A DNA stretch of 7,283 nt, taken from positions 1 to 7,283 of the forward strand of contig JACQHN010000175.1 in assembly GCA_016199015.1 (NCBI GenBank). The letters are read 5' to 3'. Source of the stretch: Nitrospira defluvii. Its GTDB lineage: Bacteria > Nitrospirota > Nitrospiria > Nitrospirales > Nitrospiraceae. The notes beneath the pieces were generated by a model. It saw only the letters and a list, made by a program, of their open reading frames with translations, was not told where the DNA came from and made no database searches. Position numbers and translations under genes: made by a program. This document shows, in pieces, positions 1 through 5,292 of the stretch; position 1 is the stretch's first letter; each line of letters starts with the position of its first letter.

Positions 1-560
1 CCGTCGCTGCCGATGACCGTCCCACTATGCACGATCACGCGCGCGCCGAGGCGGCAGCCTTCACGCACCACCACATTCGGGTAGAGAAGGGCATCGTCGC
101 CGATGACGCTGTCGTCACCGATGAACACGCCCGGATAGAGCGTCACCCGCGCTCCAATCGAGACGCGGTCTCCCAGTGTCACGCCAGGCCAAACGGAAAC
201 ATCAGACCCGATGGTCACACCCTCGCCGCGGATGACCTCCGGGGCGATACCGCGCATGCGAGCAGGCCGTACAAAAAACTGTTGGGTGGCGCGCGCAAAG
301 GCATAGGCGGGATTGTCCACCACCAGTTGGGGCGAGGTGAAATCGGGCAGGCGCCTTCCGACGAGCAGGGCTCCGACGGACGCGCTCTGTAGGGTTTTCA
401 GGCTACGCTCTGAAGCCAGGAAGGCGAGGTCTCCCGGTCCGGCCTGCTCCAGACTCGCGATGCCGATGACCGTGGCGTCCGGCGAACCAATCAGCTCTCC
501 ACCCACAAATTCGTGGAGCTGCCGGAGCGTCAGCGGGTCGCGCCTGGGTGCGGTCGTCAT
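1..560 (-). CDS. lpxD: LpxD, UDP-3-O-acylglucosamine N-acyltransferase (partial, C-terminus beyond window edge)
   Basis: LpxD transfers a 3-hydroxyacyl chain from acyl-ACP to the 2-amino group of UDP-3-O-acylglucosamine, the third step of lipid A synthesis, in the cytoplasm. I translated the reverse strand from the ATG at 560 and found it open to position 1, giving about 187 residues of a family usually near 340. Residues 1-100 match the N-terminal uridine-binding domain, including the VDNPAYAFAR segment (81-90) that fits the family's NPY.AFA signature. From about residue 105 the sequence becomes hexapeptide repeats of the left-handed beta helix (VTIGSD, VSIGAR, VFIGDD, SVIGDD). It stops at TVIGSDG, just before the family's GFG motif, so the catalytic His lies outside. 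An AGAAGG lies 9 bases before the ATG, inside the end of the upstream ACP gene; only 4 bases separate the two genes, so they are probably cotranscribed. Confidence 0.95.
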   Translation of the reverse strand, partial: MTTAPRRDPLTLRQLHEFVGGELIGSPDATVIGIASLEQAGPGDLAFLASERSLKTLQSASVGALLVGRRLPDFTSPQLVVDNPAYAFARATQQFFVRPARMRGIAPEVIRGEGVTIGSDVSVWPGVTLGDRVSIGARVTLYPGVFIGDDSVIGDDALLYPNVVVREGCRLGARVIVHSGTVIGSD

Positions 561-564
561 CCTC

Positions 565-870
565 TTAAGCCTTCTTGCCTTTGGTCGAGCGCTTGGCCGT
601 GGGTTTTTTTGCAGATGCTGGGGGAGGGGCCACCCGGCCTTGCACGTAGGCAATCACCTGTCCGACCGTGGTCAGGCCGACCAAATCCTGGTCGGGGATC
701 TGCAGATTGAACACCTCTTCGATCCGATACAACATTTCGATCACCGCCATTGAATCCAGCCCAAGATCTTCACGCAGGTGATGGGTCGTATGGATCGATG
801 CCGCGTCTCGTTTTAGGTAGTCCGCCAACGCCTGAATGATCTTGTCGGAGACCTCTGTCGTCTTGGCCAT
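565..870 (-). CDS. Acyl carrier protein with Lys-rich C-terminal tail
   Basis: A small acidic carrier protein of 101 residues that holds acyl chains on a phosphopantetheine arm. The attachment motif is GLDSM, with Ser40 counted from the chosen ATG, and helix II continues as AVIEMLYRIEEVF. The ACP fold ends near residue 80. It is followed by a tail of about 20 residues rich in Lys, Ala and Pro (APPPASAKKPTAKRSTKGKK), which housekeeping AcpP of about 78 residues lacks. I chose the ATG at 870 because GAAGGA (879-884) sits 8 bases before it. A TTG at 876, with GAGGAG 9 bases upstream, would add two residues and cannot be excluded. The gene lies 64 bases after fabF and 4 bases before lpxD, which suggests it feeds lipid A acylation, though it could be a general ACP. 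DSM instead of the usual DSL at the attachment site also points to a specialised paralogue. Confidence 0.9.
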   Translation of the reverse strand: MAKTTEVSDKIIQALADYLKRDAASIHTTHHLREDLGLDSMAVIEMLYRIEEVFNLQIPDQDLVGLTTVGQVIAYVQGRVAPPPASAKKPTAKRSTKGKKA

Positions 871-878
871 AACCAATT

Positions 879-884
879 TCCTTC
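879..884 (-). promoter_or_regulatory. Shine-Dalgarno site of the ACP gene
   Basis: GAAGGA on the minus strand, 8 bases before the ATG at 870. It decides between this ATG and the TTG two codons upstream. A second purine run, GAGGAG at 886-891, could serve the TTG. Confidence 0.55.
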
Positions 885-923
885 GCTCCTCAGCGCCGCG
901 CGTCGCATGTACGAACGCGGTTG

Positions 924-939
924 CCTGACGCGGGTCAGG
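924..939. other. Short hairpin at the fabF-ACP junction
   Basis: A perfect 6-bp inverted repeat with a 4-base loop (CCTGAC, GCGG, GTCAGG) that includes the fabF stop codon. In the sense of the genes (minus strand) the T-tract is missing, because the A-rich side comes before the hairpin, so it is not a terminator for fabF. It may be an intercistronic mRNA structure affecting ACP translation or mRNA stability. Read on the plus strand it is followed by TCGTTA and eight T, but no plus-strand gene is visible upstream of it. Confidence 0.4.
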
Positions 940-2191
940 TCGTTATTTTTTTTAAGACGACCGCCGCATTGTTGCTGCCGAATCCAAAGGCATTCACCAG
1001 CGCCACTTTGGCCTTTCGGGTCTGCGTGTGCGTGGAAAGTCCCGCAAGGGCGCAAGCCGGATCCGGATCGTCTAAGTTGAGCGTCGGGTGGATCTGCCCA
1101 CTGTCGAGCGTCAAAGCCGATACGATGCCTGCGAGAGATCCGGCCGCTCCCAGCGTATGGCCCACAAGCGACTTGGTTGCGCTCACGGCGATTTTGTCGG
1201 CTCGCGACTTGAACAACAGGCGAATGGCTTTGACCTCGACCGCATCGCCCACCGTCGTCGAAGTGGCATGGGCGTTGATATAGTCGACTTGCGCAGGGGG
1301 GATGCCCGCATCCTTCAAGGCCATGCGCATCGTGGTGGCCACCTCCACGCCATCTTCTCGGGGGATCACCATGTGATAGGCTTCGCTGGTCGCCGCGTAG
1401 CCGGCCACTTCCGCATACATCCGAGCCTTGCGTTTTTTGGCGTGGGCTAGCGATTCGAGAATCAAGGCACCGGCGCCTTCACCCATGACAAACCCATCAC
1501 GCCCTCGGTCGAAGGGACGCGACGCTCGTTCCGGCGCATCGTTATACTTCGTCGACAGGGCGCGAAGCGAGCAAAATCCGGCGAAGACCAGGGGTGTAAT
1601 GCTGGCATCGGCGCCGACCACAATCACGGCATCCGCCGTGCCGGCGCGAATGTAGTTCATGGCCTGTCCCAGCGCATGGGCACTGGAGGAACAGGCCGTC
1701 GAAATGGTGAGGTTCGGGCCCTTGGCTCCGTATGCCATCGCGACGATGCCGGAGGCAGAATTCAGGGTAATCACGGGAATAAAATTCGGATGCACCCGGT
1801 GCGGTCGTTTGTGCTCGTACAGTTGGGTAATTTCTCGCTCGCCCATGACCATGCCGCCCATTCCGGCGCCGACGATCACCCCGACGCGATGGGGCTCTTC
1901 TCGCTCCATGCGAAACTCCGCATCGGCGAGGGCTTCCTTGGCGGCCACGAGGGCAAATTGGGCGTAACGGTCCACTCGGTCACCTTGGCCGGCCGGCAGA
2001 TATTGGTTGGGGGAGAACTCTAAAATTCTTCCGGCGACGCGTGAGCGGTAGCCTTCCAGCGGGAAAGGGTCGAAGGACGTAATGGCCGAGATGCCGGACC
2101 GACCTTCCAGCGCCGCCTTCCAGAACTGGGGCACACCGATGCCGATGGGTGAGACCACTCCAAGACCTGTGATGACGACTCGTGTCGGCAT
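935..2191 (-). CDS. fabF: Beta-ketoacyl-ACP synthase II (FabF-type KS)
   Basis: FabF condenses malonyl-ACP with an acyl-ACP to extend fatty acids by two carbons, in the cytoplasm. The 418 residues are close to the usual length (about 413). The N-terminus RVVITGLGVVSPIG is typical of the family. The catalytic triad is visible: Cys167 in TACSSSAHA, His308 in NAHATST and His345 in LVGHTLGAAG, with Lys340 in SATKS. The RPFDRGRDGFVMGEGAG stretch (225-241) is also typical. One deviation is GFGSNN (403-408) where FabF usually has GFGGTN. The ATG at 2191 fits the family start, but the nearest good Shine-Dalgarno (AGGGAGG) is 15 bases away, which is long. The gene is followed by the ACP gene and lpxD in the same direction, so this may be a KS serving lipid A or another special acyl chain. 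It could also simply be the general FabF of the cell. Confidence 0.95.
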   Translation of the reverse strand: MPTRVVITGLGVVSPIGIGVPQFWKAALEGRSGISAITSFDPFPLEGYRSRVAGRILEFSPNQYLPAGQGDRVDRYAQFALVAAKEALADAEFRMEREEPHRVGVIVGAGMGGMVMGEREITQLYEHKRPHRVHPNFIPVITLNSASGIVAMAYGAKGPNLTISTACSSSAHALGQAMNYIRAGTADAVIVVGADASITPLVFAGFCSLRALSTKYNDAPERASRPFDRGRDGFVMGEGAGALILESLAHAKKRKARMYAEVAGYAATSEAYHMVIPREDGVEVATTMRMALKDAGIPPAQVDYINAHATSTTVGDAVEVKAIRLLFKSRADKIAVSATKSLVGHTLGAAGSLAGIVSALTLDSGQIHPTLNLDDPDPACALAGLSTHTQTRKAKVALVNAFGFGSNNAAVVLKKITT

Positions 2192-2234
2192 AAGAACCGT
2201 TCGTTGCCTCCCTGTGTTGCTCGCGCGGCCTGTC

Positions 2235-2263
2235 TACTTACCGGAAGGTGGCGCCACAGTCAA
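2235..2263 (-). promoter_or_regulatory. Candidate promoter for fabF-ACP-lpxD
   Basis: On the minus strand, TTGACT (2258-2263) is followed after 17 bases by TAAGTA (2235-2240). The -35 box matches five of six consensus bases but the -10 box is poor. It lies about 45 bases before the fabF ATG. A promoter here would separate fabF-ACP-lpxD from lptFG. This is inferred from consensus only. Confidence 0.35.
2248..2257. promoter_or_regulatory. Palindrome GTGGCGCCAC in the fabF promoter spacer
   Basis: A perfect 10-base palindrome located between the candidate -35 and -10 boxes upstream of fabF. That position is typical for a repressor site, but I do not recognise a known regulator motif, and a short GC palindrome can arise by chance. 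Confidence 0.3.
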
Positions 2264-2309
2264 TGACGGAAGCATTTCATGCGCTCGAGATCTGCCGGCG
2301 CGCAGTGCC

Positions 2310-2370
2310 AATGTTCAATGCTCAGTTCTCAATCTTCAATTGAACATTTAACATTGTGAATTGAACATTT
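2310..2370. repeat. AT-rich direct and inverted repeats of ATTGAACATTT
   Basis: ATTGAACATTT occurs twice (2339-2349 and 2360-2370) with a 21-base period. The reverse complement of its first ten bases, AATGTTCAAT, occurs at 2310-2319, and TTCAATTGAA at 2335-2344 is itself a palindrome. The segment is far more AT-rich than its surroundings and lies between lptG and fabF, next to a strong hairpin. It looks like an intergenic repeat element; whether other copies exist in the genome cannot be seen here. Confidence 0.6.
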
Positions 2371-2403
2371 GTCGGCCAGCCGAACGCGGCTGGCGGACTT
2401 TTT
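2371..2403 (+). terminator. Strong hairpin with T-tract, terminator-like on the plus strand
   Basis: GCCAGCCG (2375-2382), loop AACG, CGGCTGGC (2387-2394) form a perfect 8-bp stem. Three more outer pairs (GTC at 2371-2373 with GAC at 2396-2398) form past one G-G mismatch, and five T follow (2399-2403). This is a textbook intrinsic terminator for plus-strand transcription, yet all genes around it are on the minus strand. On the minus strand the hairpin, 10 bases after the lptG stop, is followed by CAAATGTT rather than a T-run, so termination there would be weak. It may block antisense transcription into lptG, or be part of the neighbouring repeat element. Confidence 0.55.
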
Positions 2404-2413
2404 CAGCATCCTG

Positions 2414-3505
2414 CTAGTAGCGCACCTTGAGTAATAGATAACAGCCGAAGGTCAGAAACACCAGATTGGCCATCCATCCCGCCAGCATCGGTGAGAGCGC
2501 GCCGCCGCGGCCCAGTGCGATCGCGACGGAATGGGTCGACCAGTAGAAAAATCCCACCGCCATCGCCTGACCGATACCCATCGCCATGCCGCTGCCGCGC
2601 ACCCCGGTGCGGCGAAGGCTCAACGCAATGCCGACCACCACCATAATGAAGGTTACGCAAGGAAAGGCGATACGCCCATAATAATCCGTCAGTAGGCGCG
2701 GCAAGAGGGTGCCATTCAACTGGAGACGGTCGACATAGGCACGAATATCCCTGAGCGTCATCGTTTCCGAGTCCAACTCCAGCCAGGTGGTAAAGTCATC
2801 GGGAATTTGCGCCAGGGGCAAGGGTTCTGTCTGAAAGGTGCTCACCGACACGACGCCATCCGGCCGAAAGGATCGTCTGATACCGTCTTCCAAGACCCAG
2901 CCTTGCGGGGAGTAGACTGCCCGCTGTGCCTCCGCGATCTGTTGCAATTCAAACGTGGGGCTCAGGCGGTAGAGCCGCACCTTTCGCAACACGGCGCCCC
3001 CTGGTTCGATACTGTCGATGTTCATCAGCGTCTGGCCGCCGAGGCTCACCCAGGGCTGCGCGGCTTTCAGTGAGACCGGGACCGCTCGTTTTTCGATCTG
3101 GGTGGTCTTGATCTGTTCCGCGCGCGCGAGTGCGAGAGGAATGACCGTTGAGCTGAACAGAAACAAGATCATCGCCAGCACCGTGCCAAAAAACAAAAAC
3201 GGGGAGGTAATCCAATACAGACTGATGCCGCAGCTGCGCATGGCCGTGATTTCATGGCTGCGCGACAAGAGGCCGATGGTGAGCAAGGTCGCCATCAAGA
3301 CCGCCAGCGGCGCGATCTGATAGGAAATAGCCGGCATCTTGAGCACGAAGTAGGTCAGGACGTCGAGCACACGGGCGTCGTAACGCAGAAATCGGCGGAC
3401 CTTCTCAAAGAAATCAATGACGAGATAGATCGTCATGAGCCCCGAGAAGCACATGCCGAAGATCTTCACGTATTCACGCAGCATGTATCGAAAGAGAATG
3501 CTCAT
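2414..3505 (-). CDS. lptG: LptG, LPS export ABC transporter permease
   Basis: One of the two inner-membrane permease subunits of the LptB2FG transporter that extracts LPS from the inner membrane and passes it to LptC/LptA. It has 363 residues, the normal length. An N-terminal amphipathic start (ILFRYMLREYVKIF) leads into three membrane segments (about 14-35, 58-80 and 98-124). A periplasmic beta-jellyroll region follows (about 125-265), then three more membrane segments (about 278-298, 305-331 and 338-360). The loop SRSHEITAMRSCGIS (81-95) fits the coupling helix that contacts the ATPase LptB. The ATG at 3505 is 4 bases after the lptF stop with no clear Shine-Dalgarno, which suggests translational coupling to lptF. 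I call it LptG rather than LptF from the N-terminal sequence and the usual lptF-lptG order. The ATPase LptB and LptA/C are not in the window. Confidence 0.9.
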   Translation of the reverse strand: MSILFRYMLREYVKIFGMCFSGLMTIYLVIDFFEKVRRFLRYDARVLDVLTYFVLKMPAISYQIAPLAVLMATLLTIGLLSRSHEITAMRSCGISLYWITSPFLFFGTVLAMILFLFSSTVIPLALARAEQIKTTQIEKRAVPVSLKAAQPWVSLGGQTLMNIDSIEPGGAVLRKVRLYRLSPTFELQQIAEAQRAVYSPQGWVLEDGIRRSFRPDGVVSVSTFQTEPLPLAQIPDDFTTWLELDSETMTLRDIRAYVDRLQLNGTLLPRLLTDYYGRIAFPCVTFIMVVVGIALSLRRTGVRGSGMAMGIGQAMAVGFFYWSTHSVAIALGRGGALSPMLAGWMANLVFLTFGCYLLLKVRY

Positions 3506-3509
3506 AGGG

Positions 3510-4595
3510 CTACTGCCGGCTCACGCGATAAAACCAGAAGATGGTGACGAGCGCGAAAATCACGTTGGGCAACCAGGCGCCGGCGAACGGGGAAATCCAC
3601 AGCGTGGTGACCAGAAACTCGCAAGCGACATTGAGGACATAGTACACGATCACCACGATCACCCCGACGGCAAATCCACCGATGCTACCCGATCGTTTCG
3701 AGACGATGCCGACCGGTACGCCCAAGATGCAGAACACCAGGGAGGCTGCTGGAAAGGCCAGATCTTTGTAGTATTCCATCAACCGCCGCAGCGCGTTGGT
3801 ATCCGTCCATCCGGAACTGTCCAGTTTAGCTCGAATGACTTCCATCGGCGTGCGTTCCTCGGCGCCGTAGAGGCTCGCGCTGACACTGAGTTTGAGATCG
3901 TAGGCAGTAAAAGAAATCTTCTGATATTCCTCGACGTTTTGGGGCCGGCTATGGATCACGCCGTTCATGAGCCGCAGTGCCACCTGGCTGCTGGCGGGAT
4001 CGGTCATGACCTGGTACTGCTGCGCGACGATGATGCGCGGATCATCAGGATTTCGCTCATCGGCCACGAAAATGCCTTTGGTGTCTTGTCCCTGCTGGGC
4101 ATCCGGCACATAGATCACCATTTTGGGAATGGCCTCGTTGAACACCCCGCGATCGAGCTCCAGGACGAGTTCGTCGCGTAAGAGGTTGAGCGCCACTTTC
4201 TTGAGATTCACATTGCTCCAGGGCTGTCCCCACTGCGCCATGACCATGGTCAGGCCGCAGACCAGCGCGGCAAAGAGAAAGACCGAATGGGAGAGCCGTA
4301 ACAGGCTGAATCCGGCGGCGCGCATCGCCACGAGTTCTTTGTCGAGAGACAACCGGCCGAAGGCCGTAATGGAGGCAATGATGCCCGCGATGGGCAAGGT
4401 GAGGACCAGAAACGAGGGGAGCAAGTGGGCGAACACTTTCAAGACCGACAGAAAGCCGATCCCCTTCGTTACCAGGAGTTCCACCAGCCGCAGGAGCTCT
4501 TTGGTGAGCATCACGAAACAGAGCGCAGCCAAGCTGATGCAAAACGGGGAGAGGAGCTCGCGGAAAATATAGCGATCGAGGATGGTGTGCAGCAC
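3510..4595 (-). CDS. lptF: LptF, LPS export ABC transporter permease
   Basis: Partner permease of LptG in the LPS extraction complex of the inner membrane. It has 361 residues. The N-terminus LDRYIFRELLSPF matches the LptF pattern, with membrane segments near 15-38, 52-80 and 101-121. A periplasmic beta-jellyroll domain follows (about 125-265), and further membrane segments lie near 278-298, 305-330 and 338-357. The cytoplasmic loop LSLDKELVAMRAAGFSLLRL (82-101) is the family coupling helix, with the E..A.RA.G.S pattern. The start is GTG at 4595; I see no in-frame ATG near it, and the only purine-rich site (TAGGA) is about 14 bases upstream, so initiation may be inefficient. It is the first gene of the minus-strand block and has a good promoter about 40-70 bases upstream. 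Confidence 0.92.
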   Translation of the reverse strand: MLHTILDRYIFRELLSPFCISLAALCFVMLTKELLRLVELLVTKGIGFLSVLKVFAHLLPSFLVLTLPIAGIIASITAFGRLSLDKELVAMRAAGFSLLRLSHSVFLFAALVCGLTMVMAQWGQPWSNVNLKKVALNLLRDELVLELDRGVFNEAIPKMVIYVPDAQQGQDTKGIFVADERNPDDPRIIVAQQYQVMTDPASSQVALRLMNGVIHSRPQNVEEYQKISFTAYDLKLSVSASLYGAEERTPMEVIRAKLDSSGWTDTNALRRLMEYYKDLAFPAASLVFCILGVPVGIVSKRSGSIGGFAVGVIVVIVYYVLNVACEFLVTTLWISPFAGAWLPNVIFALVTIFWFYRVSRQ

Positions 4596-4636
4596 GAGGG
4601 CGGTCGTTGTCCTACATCGAAGTCTTCAGTTACCGC

Positions 4637-4665
4637 ACTATAGAAGAGTCTGCGGGGCTTGTAAA
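4637..4665 (-). promoter_or_regulatory. Sigma70-like promoter of lptF
   Basis: On the minus strand, TTTACA (4660-4665), a 17-base spacer and TATAGT (4637-4642). Each box differs from consensus at one base. The transcript would begin near 4630, giving a leader of about 35 bases before the GTG at 4595. Confidence 0.7.
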
Positions 4666-4697
4666 CAGATGAGATGACAGATTCGTAAACTATCCGC

Positions 4698-4726
4698 TTG
4701 ACAAGATTTTCACCCCATGGTACATC
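4698..4726 (+). promoter_or_regulatory. Candidate promoter of the cold-shock gene
   Basis: A perfect TTGACA (4698-4703), a 17-base spacer and TACATC (4721-4726), which matches half of the -10 consensus. The start would be near 4733, leaving a leader of about 165 bases. It is back-to-back with the lptF promoter, with 32 bases between the two -35 boxes. A TATAGT at 4868-4873 could be a closer -10 box, but no -35 box sits at a usual distance from it. Confidence 0.5.
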
Positions 4727-4811
4727 GCTCCGCACTTTTCAGCAGGTCAAGATGGGTCGGGTTGAATATTGTCTGAACTCCCCGCAAAAGCCGCCGAGCT
4801 TGCGCTCTTAT

Positions 4812-4894
4812 TTCTCCTTTTATCGCCATCATTCCATGCGATTCAGCAGACGAGCTGACGCGCTCAATATAGTTGTGCGTTAAGGAAAGGAGGA
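4812..4894 (+). promoter_or_regulatory. Possible Shine-Dalgarno-masking helix in the cold-shock leader
   Basis: CTCCTTT (4814-4820) is an exact complement of AAAGGAG (4886-4892) in the ribosome binding site of the cold-shock gene. With one G-U pair and one more A-U pair the helix extends to 4812-4820 with 4886-4894, closing a loop of 65 bases. If formed, it would hide the start site. Temperature-dependent folding of a long leader is known for E. coli cspA mRNA; its use here is inference from base complementarity alone. Confidence 0.4.
4886..4893 (+). promoter_or_regulatory. Ribosome binding site of the cold-shock gene
   Basis: AAAGGAGG, complementary to the 16S 3' end, 5 bases before the GTG at 4899. 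It is the strongest ribosome binding site in the window and fixes the non-ATG start. Confidence 0.85.
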
Positions 4895-4898
4895 CCGT

Positions 4899-5117
4899 GT
4901 GAAGACTAAAGGGACAGTGAAATGGTTCAATGATCGTAAGGGGTTCGGGTTTATTCGGCTTGATGGCGGGGACGATGTGTTCGTGCACTATTCCGCTCTT
5001 CAGGGCGACGGATTCAAGACGTTGAAAGAGGGGGAGAACGTCGAGTTCGACATCGTGCAAGGAGCCAAAGGTCCTCAAGCAGCGAACGTCTTGAAGGATC
5101 TTGCACCGGCTTCATAA
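4899..5117 (+). CDS. csp: CspA-family cold-shock protein
   Basis: A 72-residue single cold-shock domain protein that binds single-stranded RNA and DNA; members act as RNA chaperones in the cytoplasm. The sequence begins [19 protein letters not shown]1 is KGFGFI (14-19) and RNP2 is VFVHY (27-31), with Trp9, Phe16, Phe18, Phe28 and His30 on the nucleic acid binding face. The only unusual point is [12 protein letters not shown] where many members have a shorter GG.D loop. The start is GTG, set by the strong site AAAGGAGG. The gene is divergent from lptF and has its own long leader. Whether it is cold-induced or constitutive cannot be told from the protein, because the family includes both. A GC-rich hairpin follows 20 bases after the stop. 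Confidence 0.95.
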   Translation: MKTKGTVKWFNDRKGFGFIRLDGGDDVFVHYSALQGDGFKTLKEGENVEFDIVQGAKGPQAANVLKDLAPAS

Positions 5118-5136
5118 ACGGCTGAGCCAATCAGAT

Positions 5137-5169
5137 CCGCGGCCCCTCTGTCGCAGGGAAGGGCCGCGG
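5137..5169 (+). terminator. GC-rich hairpin downstream of the cold-shock gene
   Basis: CCGCGGCCC (5137-5145) pairs perfectly with GGGCCGCGG (5161-5169) around a 15-base loop, 20 bases after the stop codon. The stem is strong, but the following bases (GCCTCTCCTCG) are only pyrimidine-rich without a T-run. It is either a weak terminator or a 3' end stabiliser. Confidence 0.5.
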
Positions 5170-5233
5170 GCCTCTCCTCGCTGAACCCCGCTCTGGATGC
5201 CGCGTTTGCGACGTCTGTCTTTTCCCCATTTGT

Positions 5234-5262
5234 TTGACAAAGAATAGGCAGACTGTTAGCGT
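5234..5262 (+). promoter_or_regulatory. Candidate promoter of the TPR gene
   Basis: A perfect TTGACA (5234-5239), a 17-base spacer and TAGCGT (5257-5262), a weak -10 match. The transcript would start near 5269, about 24 bases before the TTG start codon. Confidence 0.4.
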
Positions 5263-5274
5263 TGACTCTCAACG
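5260..5274. promoter_or_regulatory. Inverted repeat at the expected TPR gene transcription start
   Basis: CGTTGA, CTC, TCAACG: a perfect 6-bp inverted repeat with 3 central bases, overlapping the end of the -10 box and the expected start point. It could be an operator or a small hairpin at the 5' end of the mRNA. No known regulator is recognised. Confidence 0.35.
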
Positions 5275-5292
5275 TCGGGGTGAGGAGTCTTC

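Noticed and set aside
27..753. Plus-strand ORFs across lpxD and the ACP gene
   Set aside because: They are antisense to the lpxD and ACP reading frames, whose motifs are unambiguous.
924..953. Hairpin plus T-tract as a plus-strand terminator
   Set aside because: The T-tract starts six bases after a short stem, and no plus-strand gene lies upstream; the T-run is explained by Lys codons at the end of fabF.
813..1055. Minus-strand ORF bridging the end of fabF and the ACP gene
   Set aside because: It is an out-of-frame reading of both genes; it would only matter if slippage occurred at the A-run in fabF.
2310..2370. CRISPR-like short repeats
   Set aside because: The repeats are only 10-11 bases, occur in both orientations, and lack regular unique spacers.
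3435..4181. Plus-strand ORF of 248 codons antisense to lptF
   Set aside because: It lies fully opposite the end of lptG and lptF, which have clear family features; its translation is His/Asp/Arg-rich in the way of an opposite-strand shadow.
4868..4873. TATAGT as a proximal promoter for the cold-shock gene
   Set aside because: No -35-like hexamer lies 16-18 bases upstream and there is no extended -10 TG; kept only as an alternative.
4710..5078. Minus-strand ORF of 122 codons opposite the cold-shock gene and its leader
   Set aside because: It is antisense to a clear CspA-family gene, and its protein has no recognisable features.
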